A stretch of DNA of 64,000 nucleotides from Sclerotinia nivalis (taxonomy: Eukaryota > Ascomycota > Leotiomycetes > Helotiales > Sclerotiniaceae). This document shows positions 47,910 through 58,800 of this stretch, piece after piece. Under the pieces are notes generated by a model that was not told where the DNA came from, made no database searches, and saw only the letters and a list, made by a program, of their open reading frames with translations. Location: contig JAPEIS010000010.1 of NCBI GenBank assembly GCA_029531795.1, positions 1,612,001 through 1,676,000 on the forward strand, written 5' to 3'. The translations under genes were made by a program, and so were the position numbers. Position 1 is the first letter of the stretch. Each line of letters starts with the position of its first letter.

Positions 47910-48122
47910 TATCACAAAGACAATAGATAGAATAATAAGAATTATTTTTATTAATAAAATGTAATTCGAAAAGCTATATTTTTACAAAAGAAATAGTTCT
48001 TTAAATACATTTATATATAATATTAGCCCCGATCGAGGCTAGCCTACACTTATCCGAAAGCCGACTCCTATAGATCGGGACCCGAACGGTCTCCGTATAC
48101 CTTATACGGGGACCCCGTGACA
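47910..48122 (-). repeat. 5' LTR of gypsy-B2 (213 bp)
   Basis: Starts TATCAC, ends GTGACA. The last 120 bases, with the GC-rich hairpins, are nearly as intact as in the B1 5' LTR. Confidence 0.95.
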
Positions 48123-48537
48123 CAATTCGATGATCGGATTGTTTACAAAAATAGTATAGATTATAAAGATATTTGTATTTTCTTTGTATTTACTTTTGAA
48201 TTCTAATTGTATCGAGATTTATAGAACTGCTTTAAATATGAAATGCTAACAATGCTTGATATTGAGTATAAATTGAATCAAATTTTGAAGAATTTATTTT
48301 GTAATATTTGTTATTTTAATAATTTTAATTTTATATCTGGAATTTCTTTCTTTATTCTTTAATATCAATAAATTTGTAAAGATTTGAATTATCTTTTATT
48401 AATTTCTTTAGTTCGTTAATGAATTTTTTTTTTTTATTGTAAAAATTATTTTTTGAAGAGTTTTGCTATTAAATATATTTAGATATTCTAATTATAAATA
48501 AAAAAAAGAAAACAAAGTTTTTTCGTTTATTCTGAGT
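48123..48537 (-). mobile_element. Gypsy-A3 fragment 3 (middle of gag)
   Basis: Minus-strand match to gypsy-A1 at about 7890-8290, ending with aactca/gaataaacg at 48537. Beyond that the alignment stops at TATCACGAG, the LTR of element D. The 5' part of A3 gag and its 5' LTR must lie right of the window. No A3 LTR is visible anywhere here. Confidence 0.9.
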
Positions 48538-49961
48538 TATCACGAGATAGTACGATCACGGAGCACGTTGAAGGGATTGAAGAGAAGATGATTATAGTGA
48601 AGTGATAGAGTTAAGTGTGTATTGAATGAGAATTGTATTGAATGATCTGTTTTCGATTTTAAGGATCGTGGGTAGTATATATAGATTTAATGGAAGCTAT
48701 CTAGCCGATAAGAAGTATCAATTAGGTTAGGTTTCGATTTATATGATATCAGAAGAGGATTGACGATTGTAAGGATCAATAGGATCTAGAAGGGTTTGAT
48801 AACTAATGCAAAATGAGGGGTATAATGATTGTGGAGTATGAGGTGATTGTAGATCATTAGTTATATAAATCAGATATTATATAATTATTTGTGATACATC
48901 TTTTAGATCGAGAATCGGTTTGTAATAATAAGGAAAGATTGTAAAGAGTAGTGGTTGATCAAATATGGAGTATAAGTTTTGATAATATATAAGTATCGAT
49001 TTCGAGCGATTCCGATTGAAATTGGTGGTGTGGTTCAATTTGATCGATTAATTGATCAAATTGACCAAATTGATTATTTCGCGATTATATTGATAAGGTT
49101 GATCTATTGATTATATTAGTCATTTCGAATATTGATCATTTGGATAGAGTTGATTGTTTTAGTTGTATTAATCAATTAATGTAAAGAAATGAATATAAGT
49201 TGTAATATATTAATCGATTTGATTGATATGGTTGATTTTGATTAGTGGTAACGAACTAGCTGGTGTAGTGTATATATACAATCAAATTTTATCGATTTTG
49301 TATAGTATTATAGTAGTGTTTTGTTTGTATAAGTATAATGCAGTAGATGGTTCGTAATTAATATAATCGAATTAATTAAACAATACAACAAGATTTCGAA
49401 GAACCCAATAAGATTCGAAAAAGGAGAGTATAATCGAAAAATTCAAGATGATATTTTGAGGTGATCTATATCTTAACAGTTATCGTGTAAAAGTGAACTA
49501 AGGAGGATCTCGATTATATACAATTTCGATGAAATCTGTTTGTATATTTATGTGATCGATTAGTAGGTGGGTTATATCTCTCAGTCAGTATTATATATAA
49601 TACTAATCATGCCAAAATGGATAGAGGAAGCTTTCGATCGTATACTGATTTGATAAAATTCGTTTGTAGATGTATACAATTGATTTCCTGTTCAGTTTTG
49701 AATGGCATCACTTTTATACCGAGAATCGAAGAAAGGAGAGATATCGAAAATTTAAAAATAAAAATAGTACAAAGAATCAGTAATAAATTAAATAGTTTTT
49801 GTTTTATTATAGGTTTTTGAATAGAAGGATATTGTAATAATAATTACGAATTAGTTGGTAATATATATATATACAAGCAAATTTCATCAATTTAGTATAG
49901 TATTATGGTGATATTAAATTCGAAAGTGTATAATACAATAAATGGTCTGTAATTATTCTTA
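48538..49961 (-). other. Non-coding 3' region and LTR of element D, with an internal direct repeat
   Basis: No convincing gene. A small open frame at 49617-49820 (67 residues) has no recognisable feature. The stretch 49248-49358 is repeated in the same orientation at 49846-49958 (both end cagtagatggttcgtaatta or caataaatggtctgtaatta). The LTR extends from 48538 but its inner boundary cannot be fixed, because only one LTR is in the window. Confidence 0.6.
49248..49958. repeat. Direct repeat pair in the D non-coding region (about 111 bp each, 598 bp apart)
   Basis: Copies 49248-49358 and 49846-49958 share the order: aactagctggt/aattagttggt, tatatata run, caaatttcatcaattt-type core, agtattatagt, and a cgtaatta/tgtaatta end. 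Differences are mainly transitions. It may reflect a tandem duplication of the pol-LTR junction or a nested LTR remnant. Confidence 0.7.
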
Positions 49962-51641
49962 TTCAATTTCTGTGATCCTATTGTTAATATTCTGTAGATT
50001 TAGGAAAGAACAGAAGTGTTCGAACTTTTGTTGTGTAAAATTTTTGGTGAATCTATTGGCTATTATATCGGCAGTTGAAAGGTAGATTATATAAAAGTTT
50101 CTTTTTGAATATTCCTATTGTAATTATATATTCTGTATATCGATATGTCTGAGTTTTATAGTGATTTGCTCGTTTTTATTAATCATTAGTTTGATTGCTC
50201 GTTGATTATTATAGAATATTGATATAGGTTTTTTTATTATAAGATCGATTTCTTTTAGGAAGTATAGAATTGCTATAGTTTCTTTTGATGTACGCTCGAT
50301 ACCGAGTAGTTCAGCTTCAGTGGTTGAGGTAGTCATGGTATCCTGCTTAGATGTTTTCTATATAATTAAATTACCGAAAAGGAATATAATATATTCTTGG
50401 GATGATCTACGAGTATTAGGATCATTTGCAAAAGAAATGTTTGAGAAAACGAGAAGTTGTAGTATCTGATCATCGCTGTATTATATTACAAGAAATTTTA
50501 TATTTCAGAGATATTCAAGATAATGATTAATAGTTTTTATATATTCGATCGATGGATTGATCAAGTAGTGGTTCAATTGTGAAATAGTGAATGAGATATC
50601 TATTTTTATTATGATTATAATGTATAGGATTGATTTCATTTTCTTTTGATACAATTTGACTATATATATAGGAGCTTAATCTGAATTTTTCCGAAATATT
50701 ATTATAGGAAATGGTATGTATGCTGTTCTTTTTGTTATTTTAAATTTCTTAATAATCTTTTCAATGTATATATTATAAGCTAGTTATAGCTTTTTCTTGG
50801 ATCGATTATAAAGGATATATATTCCTAGGAACTATTTTGTATCTTCAAGATTATATAGCTTGTATACAGCTTTGATTCCTTCGATGATTTTCGTGATAGC
50901 TAATTCATTCTTTTTGTAGTATATGATCTAAATATCATTTATAAAGAATAGGATTATGATAGTGTGCTTTAGATTGATATAGAGATACAATTCCTTTTTA
51001 TATTGTATCAGTTCTAGTTTTTCGAATGTCCGAGTGAAATCCTTGAATTATATTATAGGGGAATTTCGAAGATTATATAGTACTCGATCAATAATAATAT
51101 ATTTGTTTAGGACTTTATAATTATTAGAGAGATAGTATATAATTGGAATATTAGAAAGATTGTATAAAATATTAACAAAGGTATTGATTATATTGTATTG
51201 CTTGATTTCGAGATTGTATTTGATAATGATTATTATAATAATTCGGAATAATCGGTTAATGAATATAGTAATATAAATAGTTTCAATTGTACTCTTAACT
51301 TGGAGATCTTTTTGTACTATTAAACAAGAACAGCAATAAATAATTAGATTTTGATTATTATATTTGTATATAAACATTTATTGAAGAGAAATCGGTTTTA
51401 TAGATTCCGATCCAAAATCGATTTTATATCAGGTATTTCTAACCTTAAGGTTATTAATTTCAAGATTGTAGTTCTGTTTGAACCAATATCCTATTTGATA
51501 ATTATCTAATTGGTGGTAAAAGCAGAGTAGTTTTGGAATTGTAGAAATATAAATTCGAGAGAGAGATATTGTCTGTAATCTATAAATTGTAGATCAGATG
51601 GATAGTAATAATGATCTTGTTTCAATTCCAATAATGATTAT
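49962..51641 (-). pseudogene. Element D pol relic (part of RT, RNase H)
   Basis: Reverse transcriptase is at about 51480-50600. The piece 51048-51377 reads CLIVQKDLQVKS, then FRIIIIIIIKYNLEIKQYNIINTFVN, the copia thumb/palm pattern. The catalytic box is FINDI near 50935 in place of the usual V-D-D. RNase H begins near 50450 and includes TTSTTEAELLGIERTSKE at about 50330 and the terminal region ADIIANRFTK near 50040. It is in one frame with stops. The gene continues beyond copia-1 copy 3. Confidence 0.85.
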
Positions 51642-51883
51642 TGTCGGTACGACTCGGTAATCGTCGTATCCGATAGAAATGATCAAAACGTTTATAATCG
51701 TATTGAGGTTATTTACAAAAGAGATTCCTGTAAGGGCGTTTGGATTGCTATACAATTGATCTTTAAATTAAAGGTTATATTATATATCAAGATTCGAAAG
51801 AACTATTAAATGTGAATGGCCTTAATATAGAAGCCTTCGCTTAAATGAGGATTATATATTTTAAGAGTATGTGAATATTAATA
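51642..51883 (-). repeat. 3' LTR of copia-1 copy 3 (242 bp)
   Basis: Plus strand begins TGTCGGTACGACTC, the reverse complement of the LTR end in copies 1 and 2. Contains the mutation-poor block at about 51695-51745. Confidence 0.94.
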
Positions 51884-52222
51884 TTGATTATCTTTTTAAA
51901 AGAACGATTAATTATAATAAATATAGATACAAAAACGAAATAGAAAAACTCAAAATCATAATATCCGAAAATCTAAACCTTAATATTTGAAAAACCTTAA
52001 ATTTTAATATCTATTCTTTTTATTCATATTTCCATTTCCAATTTAATCTTATTCATATCAATTAATTCTTTTAAAGCTTGATAGGGCTTAGTCTTCGTTA
52101 TTATGTTAGCAGGGTTAGTATTTCTATCGATTCAGTAGATCTTTTGAATCTTTTATCTCTTATATGATTGGCGAATATATATCAAATCGATTATCAATCG
52201 TTTTTTGTATATAGTATCGAGT
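51884..52222 (-). pseudogene. Copia-1 copy 3, C-terminal end of pol and 3' untranslated region
   Basis: Matches copy 2 at about 35935-36250. The stretch near 52070-52130 encodes the KPYQALKELI-like end of pol on the minus strand. It is cut at 52222 within RNase H by the solo LTR E, with the duplicated cgagt at 52218-52222 and 58796-58800. Confidence 0.88.
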
Positions 52223-52950
52223 TGTTACGCCGCTACAATCCTTTATCACTAAGAAGTGATCAAGGGACTTATAGAAAGGCCGTGGTGGTTTCTACTAAAG
52301 ATCAAACAGGGGCTTGGTGAGAATGAAAGATATAACGATTGTATTGTATAATAACTATAGTGTTTAAACTAATGATTGTTCTTGAGTACGAAGCTCTATA
52401 AATAAAGGAATCCATTCTGTTTATATAGATCTTCGTACTTGGGAGCCCTAGGAGCCCTCGAAGCTCCAATGCTCCGGGAGCGTTGGGAGCCTTCGAAACT
52501 CCAATGCTCCATGCTCCATCATATGATCTGATACTAATATAGTCTGTACTCGTTTGTTCCTACAACCACCTTAAAAACTTACAACATTTTCGAAGAATTG
52601 AATTTTTCGAAAAACGCATTTATTATCGCGTTTTATTGATCAATCGATCGTTCTTATCATCTATAGGATTTAAAAACGAAACTTTTCAGCCCCGGCAGGC
52701 GCTGTACGGATGTGTTTCCGCCATTATACCTCCCATCCCTTCGACTCCCTTATTTTTCCAAACTCTTATTAATACAGTTAATACTGTTATTAATAGAACA
52801 AATGAAGATTAATAGATTTTTAGTCCTATCGTTTCGTTATAGGACGATTATCTCAATACCGAAGCAGTTCGGGTTCTTCCTGCTCGATTTTGAAAACCCT
52901 TAATTACACTATATACCGATATCTCTTTTATAGCAAATAAACATTTCGAT

Positions 52951-54219
52951 ATGTTTATTAATAGATCTAATCCTTTTCGATTTACCAAACCTTCTACCAA
53001 AACTTCTACCAATCTTTTTGACCCTGATATACAAATTTCTCAATCGACACTCATATTTGAAATCGCTAAACCTATAAGAGTTCCTTTTATAGTTCAATAT
53101 TTCAAAGATTCTATCTATATTCAAAAGGCTGTAATTCCTTTATCATTAATTATACAATCTACAAATCCAAAAACTAGAAACCAAACTAGATCTCAATTCA
53201 AAACTCAATCTCAAATCTCATACAAAATTGATATTCGTTTTTTTGTTCGAATTGGATTCGATTATCCAATTCGAAAAGCCGGTTCTTTTGTTGTATTTAA
53301 TGTATTGAAAGGATAATTAGGAAACAATACTAAATTTCTAAAAGAAGTTCAAATAATAAATACTAGATTCGTATTATATATGAATTCTCTAACGAACTTA
53401 ACAGCTTTAGAAAACCTTTCAAATATAATCGAAAAAGTATTCGAAACCTGCAAAATCGAACAATAACAATCATAAATTACTTATCGATTGAATTACATTT
53501 CACAAACTATCACAACTCTAAATGATTTACAACAATTGATTATTATCCCAATCGAATCAGAAACTATACTCGATACTATCCACGATAATATAAAACAACA
53601 AACAATCCAAACAATTGAATCTATACAAAGCAAAGAATCCAGATTGTATAATTCTACTTAATTCTTGAGTTTCCCAGCTTTGCAATATACAACCCTTTCC
53701 AAAAACTTTCGGATTCTAGGAATTACAATTAACATTTCCCAAATCATCTTCAAACCCAAGATAATCCAATACATTCGATACTTTCAATAACACAATACTC
53801 AAACTTGCTCTCATTCAGAAAGATACCGAATCTATAATACAACTAAATATATAGAAAAGAATCATTCAACCCGATACAATACAACCCACACTTGCCCAAC
53901 GAAATGTTTACACTGTAGAGACCCCTATCCTGCAAACGATTTATATTGTCCTCTTCGTTTTACTAACAAAAACCCCAAAAACAAATCGGAAAAACAAGCT
54001 ATCCAAAAAACCTCAAAAAAAGCTAAAGTTAGAACTTATACTAATACAAAATGTTTTCGAACCTCAAAAGCCGATTCCCCTATAAAAAAACCTATTACTT
54101 TTTCAACTCCAATCCAAATTCCTTTGATACTATCTTCATTAATACCACCCCCTTCTAATCTTTCTAATCGTTTTATTATATTAGAAACTCCTTCTCTCCC
54201 AATTCCTTTTAATATATAA
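52951..54219 (+). pseudogene. LINE ORF1 (Gag-like, zinc knuckles)
   Basis: ATG 52951 (MFINRSNPFRFTKPSTKTST) to TAA 54217-54219, one frame of 423 codons with about half a dozen internal stops. The N-terminal 121 residues are open. Near 53805-53960 it carries a double zinc-knuckle region: a degenerate first knuckle with TCSHSE and KNHSTRYN, and a second as CLHCRDPYPANDLYCPLR, where the usual His-Pro is Tyr-Pro. This arrangement is typical of ORF1 proteins of fungal Tad1-type LINEs, which bind the RNA template. A Lys-rich segment and a Pro/Ser/Leu-rich tail follow. Confidence 0.87.
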
Positions 54220-57200
54220 TCCCAGATTATTTCCTAAACTATTAATCATTTTACAAACTAATATAACTAAAAACACTACTTTACATAAATTAGTACTTTC
54301 CTTAATCAATGATTCTTATATTGATATAATTCTGATTCAAAAACCTTATACATTCTCAAATATCTTACACTGAATCACTAAATCCTATCCTGCTTATAAA
54401 ACTTTCACACCACTTGATAATTGGGAAACCCAATCTCGTATAATATCTTACACCCATAAAAGTACAAGCATTCGAACTACTCAACTCCAACTTGTATCCT
54501 CCCAGGATTTATTATTTTTACAAATTCAATCTTTAACTAATTCTATTCTTATAATCATTAATATTTATAATACTCCTAGAAATTATACAAATGAGAATCA
54601 AACAATACAAACTCTCTTTGATTTATTTTCGAATATTTTAAATTTTATATTCTTTACAAGGAATCTAAACCTTTATCATTTGAAATAGAATCCCTTTTGC
54701 TTTTTACATTCAAGTTCTACAGAACCTTTTACAATCTGATTAGATACAAATTCTTTCAATTTTCTTTCTACAATCAATAAATCTACCCACAATTTGAATA
54801 ACATTTTCAATCTAACTTTCCTTTCAGGATTATATACAACTAATACAGCTTTTGCATTGCATTTAGATACAATTTCCGATTACTGATCTTTATTGACAAC
54901 TTTAAATTAAAATACAAAATTTCAGGACCCGATCCAAAAACTCCAAATCAATATATTAAACAAAAAACTCTTCTCTACTTTATTAATAAAGAATTTATTG
55001 AATCTAAATCTACTAGCTTTGAATACAATTACAAATCTTGATAAATTAACTTTAGATATTATTCAAGCTCTACAATCTGTATATACAAAATCAACTCAAA
55101 GATTATTCGGCCGAAACACAGATCAATTATAATGGAACGAAACCTACCAGATAGTTATTCAAGAAAACCGAACAAACAATTCTCCAGAATCAAAATAAAA
55201 TCTTCGAAAAATTATCAAAAAAACAAAAAAGGAATTCTGGCTTTCTAAACTTGATTCAATTAAGGAAATAAAAGATATCTTTAAAATAACAAAATAATAT
55301 CAATCAATTGAAACATATCGAATTCCTTTTTTAGTAGATTCTTTAGATCATTTTTTTACTACAATAATTCAAATTAAAAGAGATCTATTCATCAATAATC
55401 TACTGATCAATACAACTGAAATTAACAATATTCCATTTGATTTGTTTTCAATTTCTATTTGTTCAATTACCTTTCCTATTATTACAATTCAGGATATTCA
55501 AATTGTTATCCTTCGTATAAATAATACAGCTCCAAAAATAGACAAAATCCCTACCAAGATCCTACAATTAATATAACCACTAATCGAACCATATATCTTA
55601 CAACTCTTTCAAAAATACCTCGAAATAGATCACTACCCTAAATACTTCCGATTAGCAATTGTAACCATCATTCCGAAATCAAACAAATCAGATCGCACAA
55701 GCCCTAGATTCTATAAACCAATAACTCTGCTCTCAATATTAGAAAAAGATCTCGAACATTTAATTACAAAGAAAATATCCTGGATTATTATAACCCTCAA
55801 AGTACTAACCAAACAACAATTTGGAATACTTCCCCTACATTCATCAATCGATCTTACAATTTGCTTTATACATAATTTGAAAATGGCTTTGAATTCAGAT
55901 TCTAAAGTTATCTTATTAACTATAAATATCAAAGATACTTTTAATACTATTCTCCCAAGATGTTTGATCCACTGACTCAAAGAACAAAAATAATTTGATA
56001 ATCTAATTCAATAAATACAATCGTTCTTTACAAATCGAACAATTTGTATTCAGTTTGATAACGAAATAAGGTCCAATACTAGTATTGAATATAATTTACT
56101 ACAAAGCTCCCCAATTTCGTCTATTCTTTTCATACTTTATATAGCCCTTTTGTTTTGATTAAACAATCCTATTCGAAGATTTGGATATACAAATGATATT
56201 ATATTAATAGCTTTTTCTTCAAATTTACAATTTAATTATAATCAACTATAATCCGAAATATTAAAAGTTTTGGATTAAAACAAATCTGAAAGGATCATTT
56301 TCGATCCTATAAAGTCTGAACTAATTCACTTCTTCAGAAACTCCAGGAAAGGTATTGAAAGCTCTATTATCTATACAGAAAATCTTTCAATAATGAAAAA
56401 ACCAGGCCCATTAAAATAACTAAGGATTTATTTCGATAAAGAACTGAATTTCAAACTTCATATTCAAATCCTTTCAGCTAAGGTTTTCACAATTGCGAAT
56501 ACATTGCATTCGCTTGAAAGAACAACCCAAAACATCCCATCAATTTTGCTTCAAAAAGCGATTACAGTCTGTATTCTGAAGAAATACTACTTTGCAACCG
56601 AAACCTGGTAGCCTAACCGAACTAAGAAACGAGATCTAAACTTTACAATCTCGAATCAAGTAAATAAACATTTGAAGCTTTTGAATAAAATTGTACTAAC
56701 TAACACTCGAACAATCCTTTCTGTATTCTATACAACTAATACTACTGTTTTATATAAGGAATCAAATCTGATACCTCCTGAGATTGAACTAAATTTGATA
56801 TCCCAAAGCTTCGCTGCCCGAACAACTCGATTAGATCCTAAACATCCCCTTCGAATTCGAACCAAAAATATCCTAGCTAAAGTTGAGACTAGAACTGCTG
56901 AATCAAGGTTCTCAAGAATTATCCTAGTTCTTCCAAAAGCTGAATATATCAATCCAATTGCTCTTCCCCCTTAAAGGAACAAAGAACCACATATTATTAC
57001 AAAAACCCGGATCAGTGATTCTCTCGGTTGTTCGAAAGAACAAGCAACTAAGGATTTCGAAAGATTTATATCTACAATTCCAAGAAATGATTTGCAAATC
57101 TTTTTCGATAATTCGAAAAGCGAAACTCTAAATAATACTACAGGAAATGGATCAATGATTTATCAATACAATCTGTAAATAGATCGATAGACTTTCTCAT

Positions 57201-57976
57201 TAAACTATAATACCGAAATCTTCGATACCGAAACAACTACAGCTTTGAAAAATACTCAAACAGCAATACAGCTACTCTCAATTAGGTTCACTACAAACCT
57301 CTAGATTTTCTTGGATAACCTAAAGATTACTATACAATTAGATTCTCATTCCACTAGATCCTCTCAATCTATATTTGAAGAATTCTACGAACTAACTACA
57401 GTTTGGCCTTTCAGGCCCCGTTTGCCACATACTCGCCCTAATTCAATTCGAATTCGATAAATTCCTAAGCACCTAGATATCCCTAGAAACGAAACAATGA
57501 ACAAAATAGCTAAAAAAGAAACAATACTTCCATCCCCATCTGATTCTATCTATACTCTCACCTTCTTAAAAAGAATCACTAAAACGAATACCAAATCAAT
57601 AAGAACTAAATTATAAACAACCACAACACTACAAAACTACAATAATCTTTTTATAACTTACAACAACAAATCGATTATGCTTTCTTTTGATCGAACAATA
57701 CTAGAATATATCCTAGCAATCAAATCTCAATACAACGATTTCGCAATATATCACGATCGCTTCAATCACGAAGATACTTATATACTATATTCATATAGGA
57801 AAAGAAAATCTTTTCTTCATTTTTACTTTTATAAAATTAGAAATACTCAAAAAACCCTTTCAAAGTTATCACCATCTGAAGCTATCCCCTATCTTTTGGG
57901 AAGTATAAAAGAAACAACGAAATTAACAATTTGATTCAAATCTACAAGATTCTATTAGAATATATATCCTTGATTC
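54220..57976 (+). pseudogene. LINE ORF2: endonuclease, reverse transcriptase, RNase H
   Basis: One frame throughout, with many stops. The apurinic-type endonuclease opens near 54248 (LQTNITKNTTLHKLVL, then DIILIQKPY) and ends near 54910. Reverse transcriptase is at about 55500-56330: APKIDKIPTKIL, YKPITLLSILEK, QQFGILPLHSS, LLQSSPISSILFILY, and the YADD box as YTND near 56190, so one Asp is Asn. RNase H is at about 57090-57500 (FFDNSKSE and HLDIPRNET). A C-terminal domain (57677-57934) reads YHDRFNHEDTY and LLGSIKETTK, typical of fungal LINEs. The original start codon is unclear; it may overlap the end of ORF1. The end lies somewhere between 57935 and 57976. Confidence 0.88.
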
Positions 57977-58004
57977 TCTATACAATTTATTGATTAAAAG
58001 ATTG

Positions 58005-58308
58005 CTTTTATTTTTATTTTTATTTTTATTTTTATTTTTATTTTTATTTTTATTTTTATTTTTATTTTTATTTTTATTTTTATTTTTATTTTTATTTTTA
58101 TTTTTATTTTTATTTTTATTTTTATTTTTATTTTTATTTTTATTTTTATTTTTATTTTTATTTTTATTTTTATTTTTATTTTTATTTTTATTTTTATTTT
58201 TATTTTTATTTTTATTTTTATTTTTATTTTTATTTTTATTTTTATTTTTATTTTTATTTTTATTTTTATTTTTATTTTTATTTTTATTTTTATTTTTATT
58301 TTTATTTT
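58005..58308. repeat. Perfect hexamer array (TTTTTA)n, about 50 units
   Basis: Roughly 304 bp of uninterrupted six-base repeat in the LINE 3' region. It translates to alternating Phe-Leu, which is meaningless. The unit contains no C or G, so it cannot be changed by C-to-T mutation on either strand, which may explain its perfection. It may have grown by reverse-transcriptase slippage at the LINE tail. Confidence 0.97.
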
Positions 58309-58690
58309 ATATTATTTTTGGATTTTCTTTATATAAAGCATTGGGTTTTGGTTCGAAAAGATTGAGTTTGTATAAACTTTAAAAAAAAAAAAAAAAAATC
58401 TTTATATTAACAAAATCATATTAAAAAACTCAATTGCAATAACAAAAAAGAGGAAATCAGAAATCGAGAGATCTAACTGTATTATAAAAAACAGCTGAAA
58501 TATCTACTCAAAGGATTAACTCAATACACAACAGCAATTATATAAACCCTGCTAAAGCATTTAGCATATATAATACTAGTAAATTTAGATTAACTAGTTA
58601 GAAACCCAAGGGCCTTCCTCCCCTGACATCCTTTGTCCCAATTGGGAATTTGAGACCTGTACTTCGCACAAAGCCTCGGACGAAAAATAT

Positions 58691-58709
58691 TACACACACA
58701 CACACACAC
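58691..58709. repeat. AC dinucleotide run at the 3' end of the LINE
   Basis: tacacacacacacacacac lies immediately before the 3' target duplication, so it is likely the LINE tail. The preceding 58399-58690 is LINE 3' untranslated sequence or transduced sequence; no gene is seen in it. Confidence 0.8.
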
Positions 58710-58800
58710 TACGACCACCTTAATCTCATACTAATTCGATCAAATCATAACGTGTATTCACACGATCGGTTACTGTAAGATCCGTGATCGTAACACGAGT

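Larger units (their letters stand above)
21920..48122 (-). mobile_element. Gypsy-B2, complete Ty3/gypsy element swollen to 26 kb by nested insertions
   Basis: LTRs at 21920-22132 and 47910-48122 (213 bp each), target duplication caatt at 21915-21919 and 48123-48127, flanked on both sides by gypsy-A3. Its own sequence is 21920-23294, 36494-38689 and 46049-48122, co-linear with gypsy-B1. The two gaps are copia-1 copy 2 and gypsy-C. It is the same family as B1, inserted into the same A3 gag 375 bp away. Confidence 0.96.
48538..51641 (-). mobile_element. Copia element D, 3' part, nested in gypsy-A3
   Basis: A second Ty1/copia family on the minus strand, with the terminal sequence TATCACGAG at 48538 exactly where the A3 gag alignment breaks. 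The left target duplication would be tgagt (48533-48537). It carries the 3' part of pol (49962-51641) and about 1.4 kb of non-coding sequence including the LTR. It is interrupted at 51641 by copia-1 copy 3, and the remainder is beyond the window. Confidence 0.82.
52574..58709 (+). mobile_element. Tad1-like LINE (non-LTR retrotransposon), about 6.1 kb, inserted into solo LTR E
   Basis: Flanked by a 13-bp duplication, tacaaccacctta (52561-52573) and tacgaccacctta (58710-58722), differing by one G/A transition. The length and imprecision of the duplication fit target-primed reverse transcription. It has ORF1 with zinc knuckles and ORF2 with endonuclease, RT and RNase H, then a hexamer array and an 18-bp A run (58381-58398), and ends in an AC run. 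The 5' untranslated region (52574-52950) includes a GC-richer patch near 52690. Whether the true 3' end is the A run or the AC run is open; the duplication favours the latter. Confidence 0.9.
52223..58795. mobile_element. Solo LTR E (about 424 bp), split by a LINE
   Basis: Own sequence is 52223-52573 and 58723-58795. The ends TGTTACG/CGTAACA form a 7-bp inverted repeat and are flanked by the 5-bp duplication cgagt, in the RNase H gene of copia-1 copy 3. No internal retroelement genes belong to it, so recombination between two LTRs probably removed its body. It contains GC-rich imperfect direct repeats (gggagcc, cgaagctccaatgctcc / cgaaactccaatgctcc) at about 52441-52520, unlike any other LTR here. 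An unrelated short DNA element with 5-bp duplications is possible but less likely. Orientation is undetermined. Confidence 0.78.

Noticed and set aside
49617..49820. 67-residue open frame between the D repeats
   Set aside because: No family features, plus strand within the non-coding end of a minus-strand element; kept only as a note under the D region.
57990..58382. A 130-residue open frame of alternating Phe and Leu
   Set aside because: It is the translation of the TTTTTA hexamer array, not a protein gene.
52223..58795. Reading E plus the LINE as one LTR retrotransposon of 6.6 kb
   Set aside because: No second LTR exists; the enclosed genes are of LINE type; and a 13-bp duplication marks the LINE ends inside E.
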